Positions 12,488-12,871 of a stretch of DNA of 12,871 bases are shown here, piece by piece. The stretch is from Planctomycetaceae bacterium (GTDB lineage Bacteria > Planctomycetota > Phycisphaerae > Phycisphaerales > SM1A02), in contig NSIA01000083.1 of the NCBI GenBank assembly GCA_002737585.1, positions 7,002-19,872 on the forward strand. Direction: 5' to 3'. Below the pieces are notes generated by a model, which was not told the origin of the DNA, searched no databases, and saw only the letters and a list, made by a program, of their open reading frames with translations. The position numbers were made by a program, and so were the translations under genes. Numbering within the stretch: position 1 is the first letter of the stretch; each line of letters starts with the position of its first letter.

Positions 12488-12871
12488 TGTCGTAAGCGGC
12501 CATATACCCGCCACCCTGCATGCGCAGGATCTGCCTAGCAAGATCATTTGCCAGTGCGCTTGCTCCAAAGCGAAAGAGGTGCGGCGTCAACCACTCATCG
12601 CCAAGCGTCTCTTTCACCATCACCAAGTAGGAAATCGCCTGCTTCGCGGTACGAATCCCACCCGCGGGCTTCATACCGATCCGAATACCGGTTGTCAGAA
12701 AGTGATCACGAATTGCTTCAAGCATCACCAGTGTGACTGGCATGGTGGCTGCTGGCTGCACCTTGCCGGTGGAGGTCTTGATGAACACCTCGCCATCCTT
12801 CGGCGCGGCGATTCCTGGAACTGAGCACGCCGCTTCGATCGCCAAGTCACTGGCGCGGCGGACATTCTCCA
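12474..12871 (-). CDS. deoC: Deoxyribose-phosphate aldolase, C-terminal part (5' end outside window)
   Basis: Class I aldolase that cleaves 2-deoxyribose-5-phosphate to glyceraldehyde-3-phosphate and acetaldehyde, in deoxynucleoside salvage. The frame is open to the right edge, so the N-terminus is missing. Visible are FIKTSTGK with the Schiff-base lysine and GMKPAGGIR with the second active-site lysine. The ending EEL-type segment KETLGDEWLTPHLFRFGAS followed by LARQI resembles the longer, DERA-like branch more than the short E. coli-like one. The protein ends AAYDITEA. It is convergent with the crotonase gene, sharing 14 bases of 3' sequence. Confidence 0.93.
   Translation of the reverse strand, partial: ENVRRASDLAIEAACSVPGIAAPKDGEVFIKTSTGKVQPAATMPVTLVMLEAIRDHFLTTGIRIGMKPAGGIRTAKQAISYLVMVKETLGDEWLTPHLFRFGASALANDLARQILRMQGGGYMAAYDITEA

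Overview
The window looks like a chromosomal segment of a Gram-negative-type bacterium with moderately high GC. A planctomycete of the Phycisphaerae type is my best guess, and it is only an inference. It rests on a long-loop YidC followed by MnmE, a DciA/DUF721 protein nearby, a secreted GH29 fucosidase with a CBM-like tail, an M48 peptidase paired with LemA, and a scarcity of Shine-Dalgarno (SD) sequences. No mobile element, rRNA, tRNA or CRISPR array was seen.

Layout, left to right. The 3' part of yidC (+) runs into mnmE (+), with a hot-dog thioesterase (+) overlapping the end of mnmE. A dciA-like gene (-) meets the thioesterase tail to tail. An orphan PotA/FbpC-type ABC ATPase (+) is divergent from dciA. 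A secreted alpha-L-fucosidase (+) is followed after 5 bases by an unrecognised cysteine-free protein (+). A macro-domain gene (+) has a structured leader and the best SD in the window. On the minus strand, lemA and an HtpX-like M48 peptidase form a two-gene operon. Pyroglutamyl-peptidase (+) diverges from lemA. A cluster of four stem-loops separates it from a crotonase-family gene (+), which converges on a truncated deoC (-).

How the genes relate. The yidC/mnmE/dciA group is housekeeping (membrane insertion, tRNA wobble modification, helicase loading) and would fit a neighbourhood close to the replication origin. The fucosidase points to use of fucose-containing marine or host polysaccharide. 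The LemA/M48 pair is a known envelope proteolysis partnership. The remaining genes are single metabolic functions.

The most unusual signals are in the spacers. The yidC-mnmE junction is an eight-copy degenerate 19-bp tandem array. The spacer after the ABC gene is a 10-bp tandem array that starts at the stop codon. The fucosidase/unknown junction shows a smaller 10-bp version. The pcp-crotonase spacer holds four consecutive hairpins followed by two paired 10/11-bp direct repeats. Several genes that begin transcription units have no SD but carry a TANNNT hexamer 6-8 bases before the start codon, which suggests leaderless mRNAs. There is no gene-free stretch over 300 bases; the longest gaps (7308-7500 and 11433-11677) are described in the feature list.
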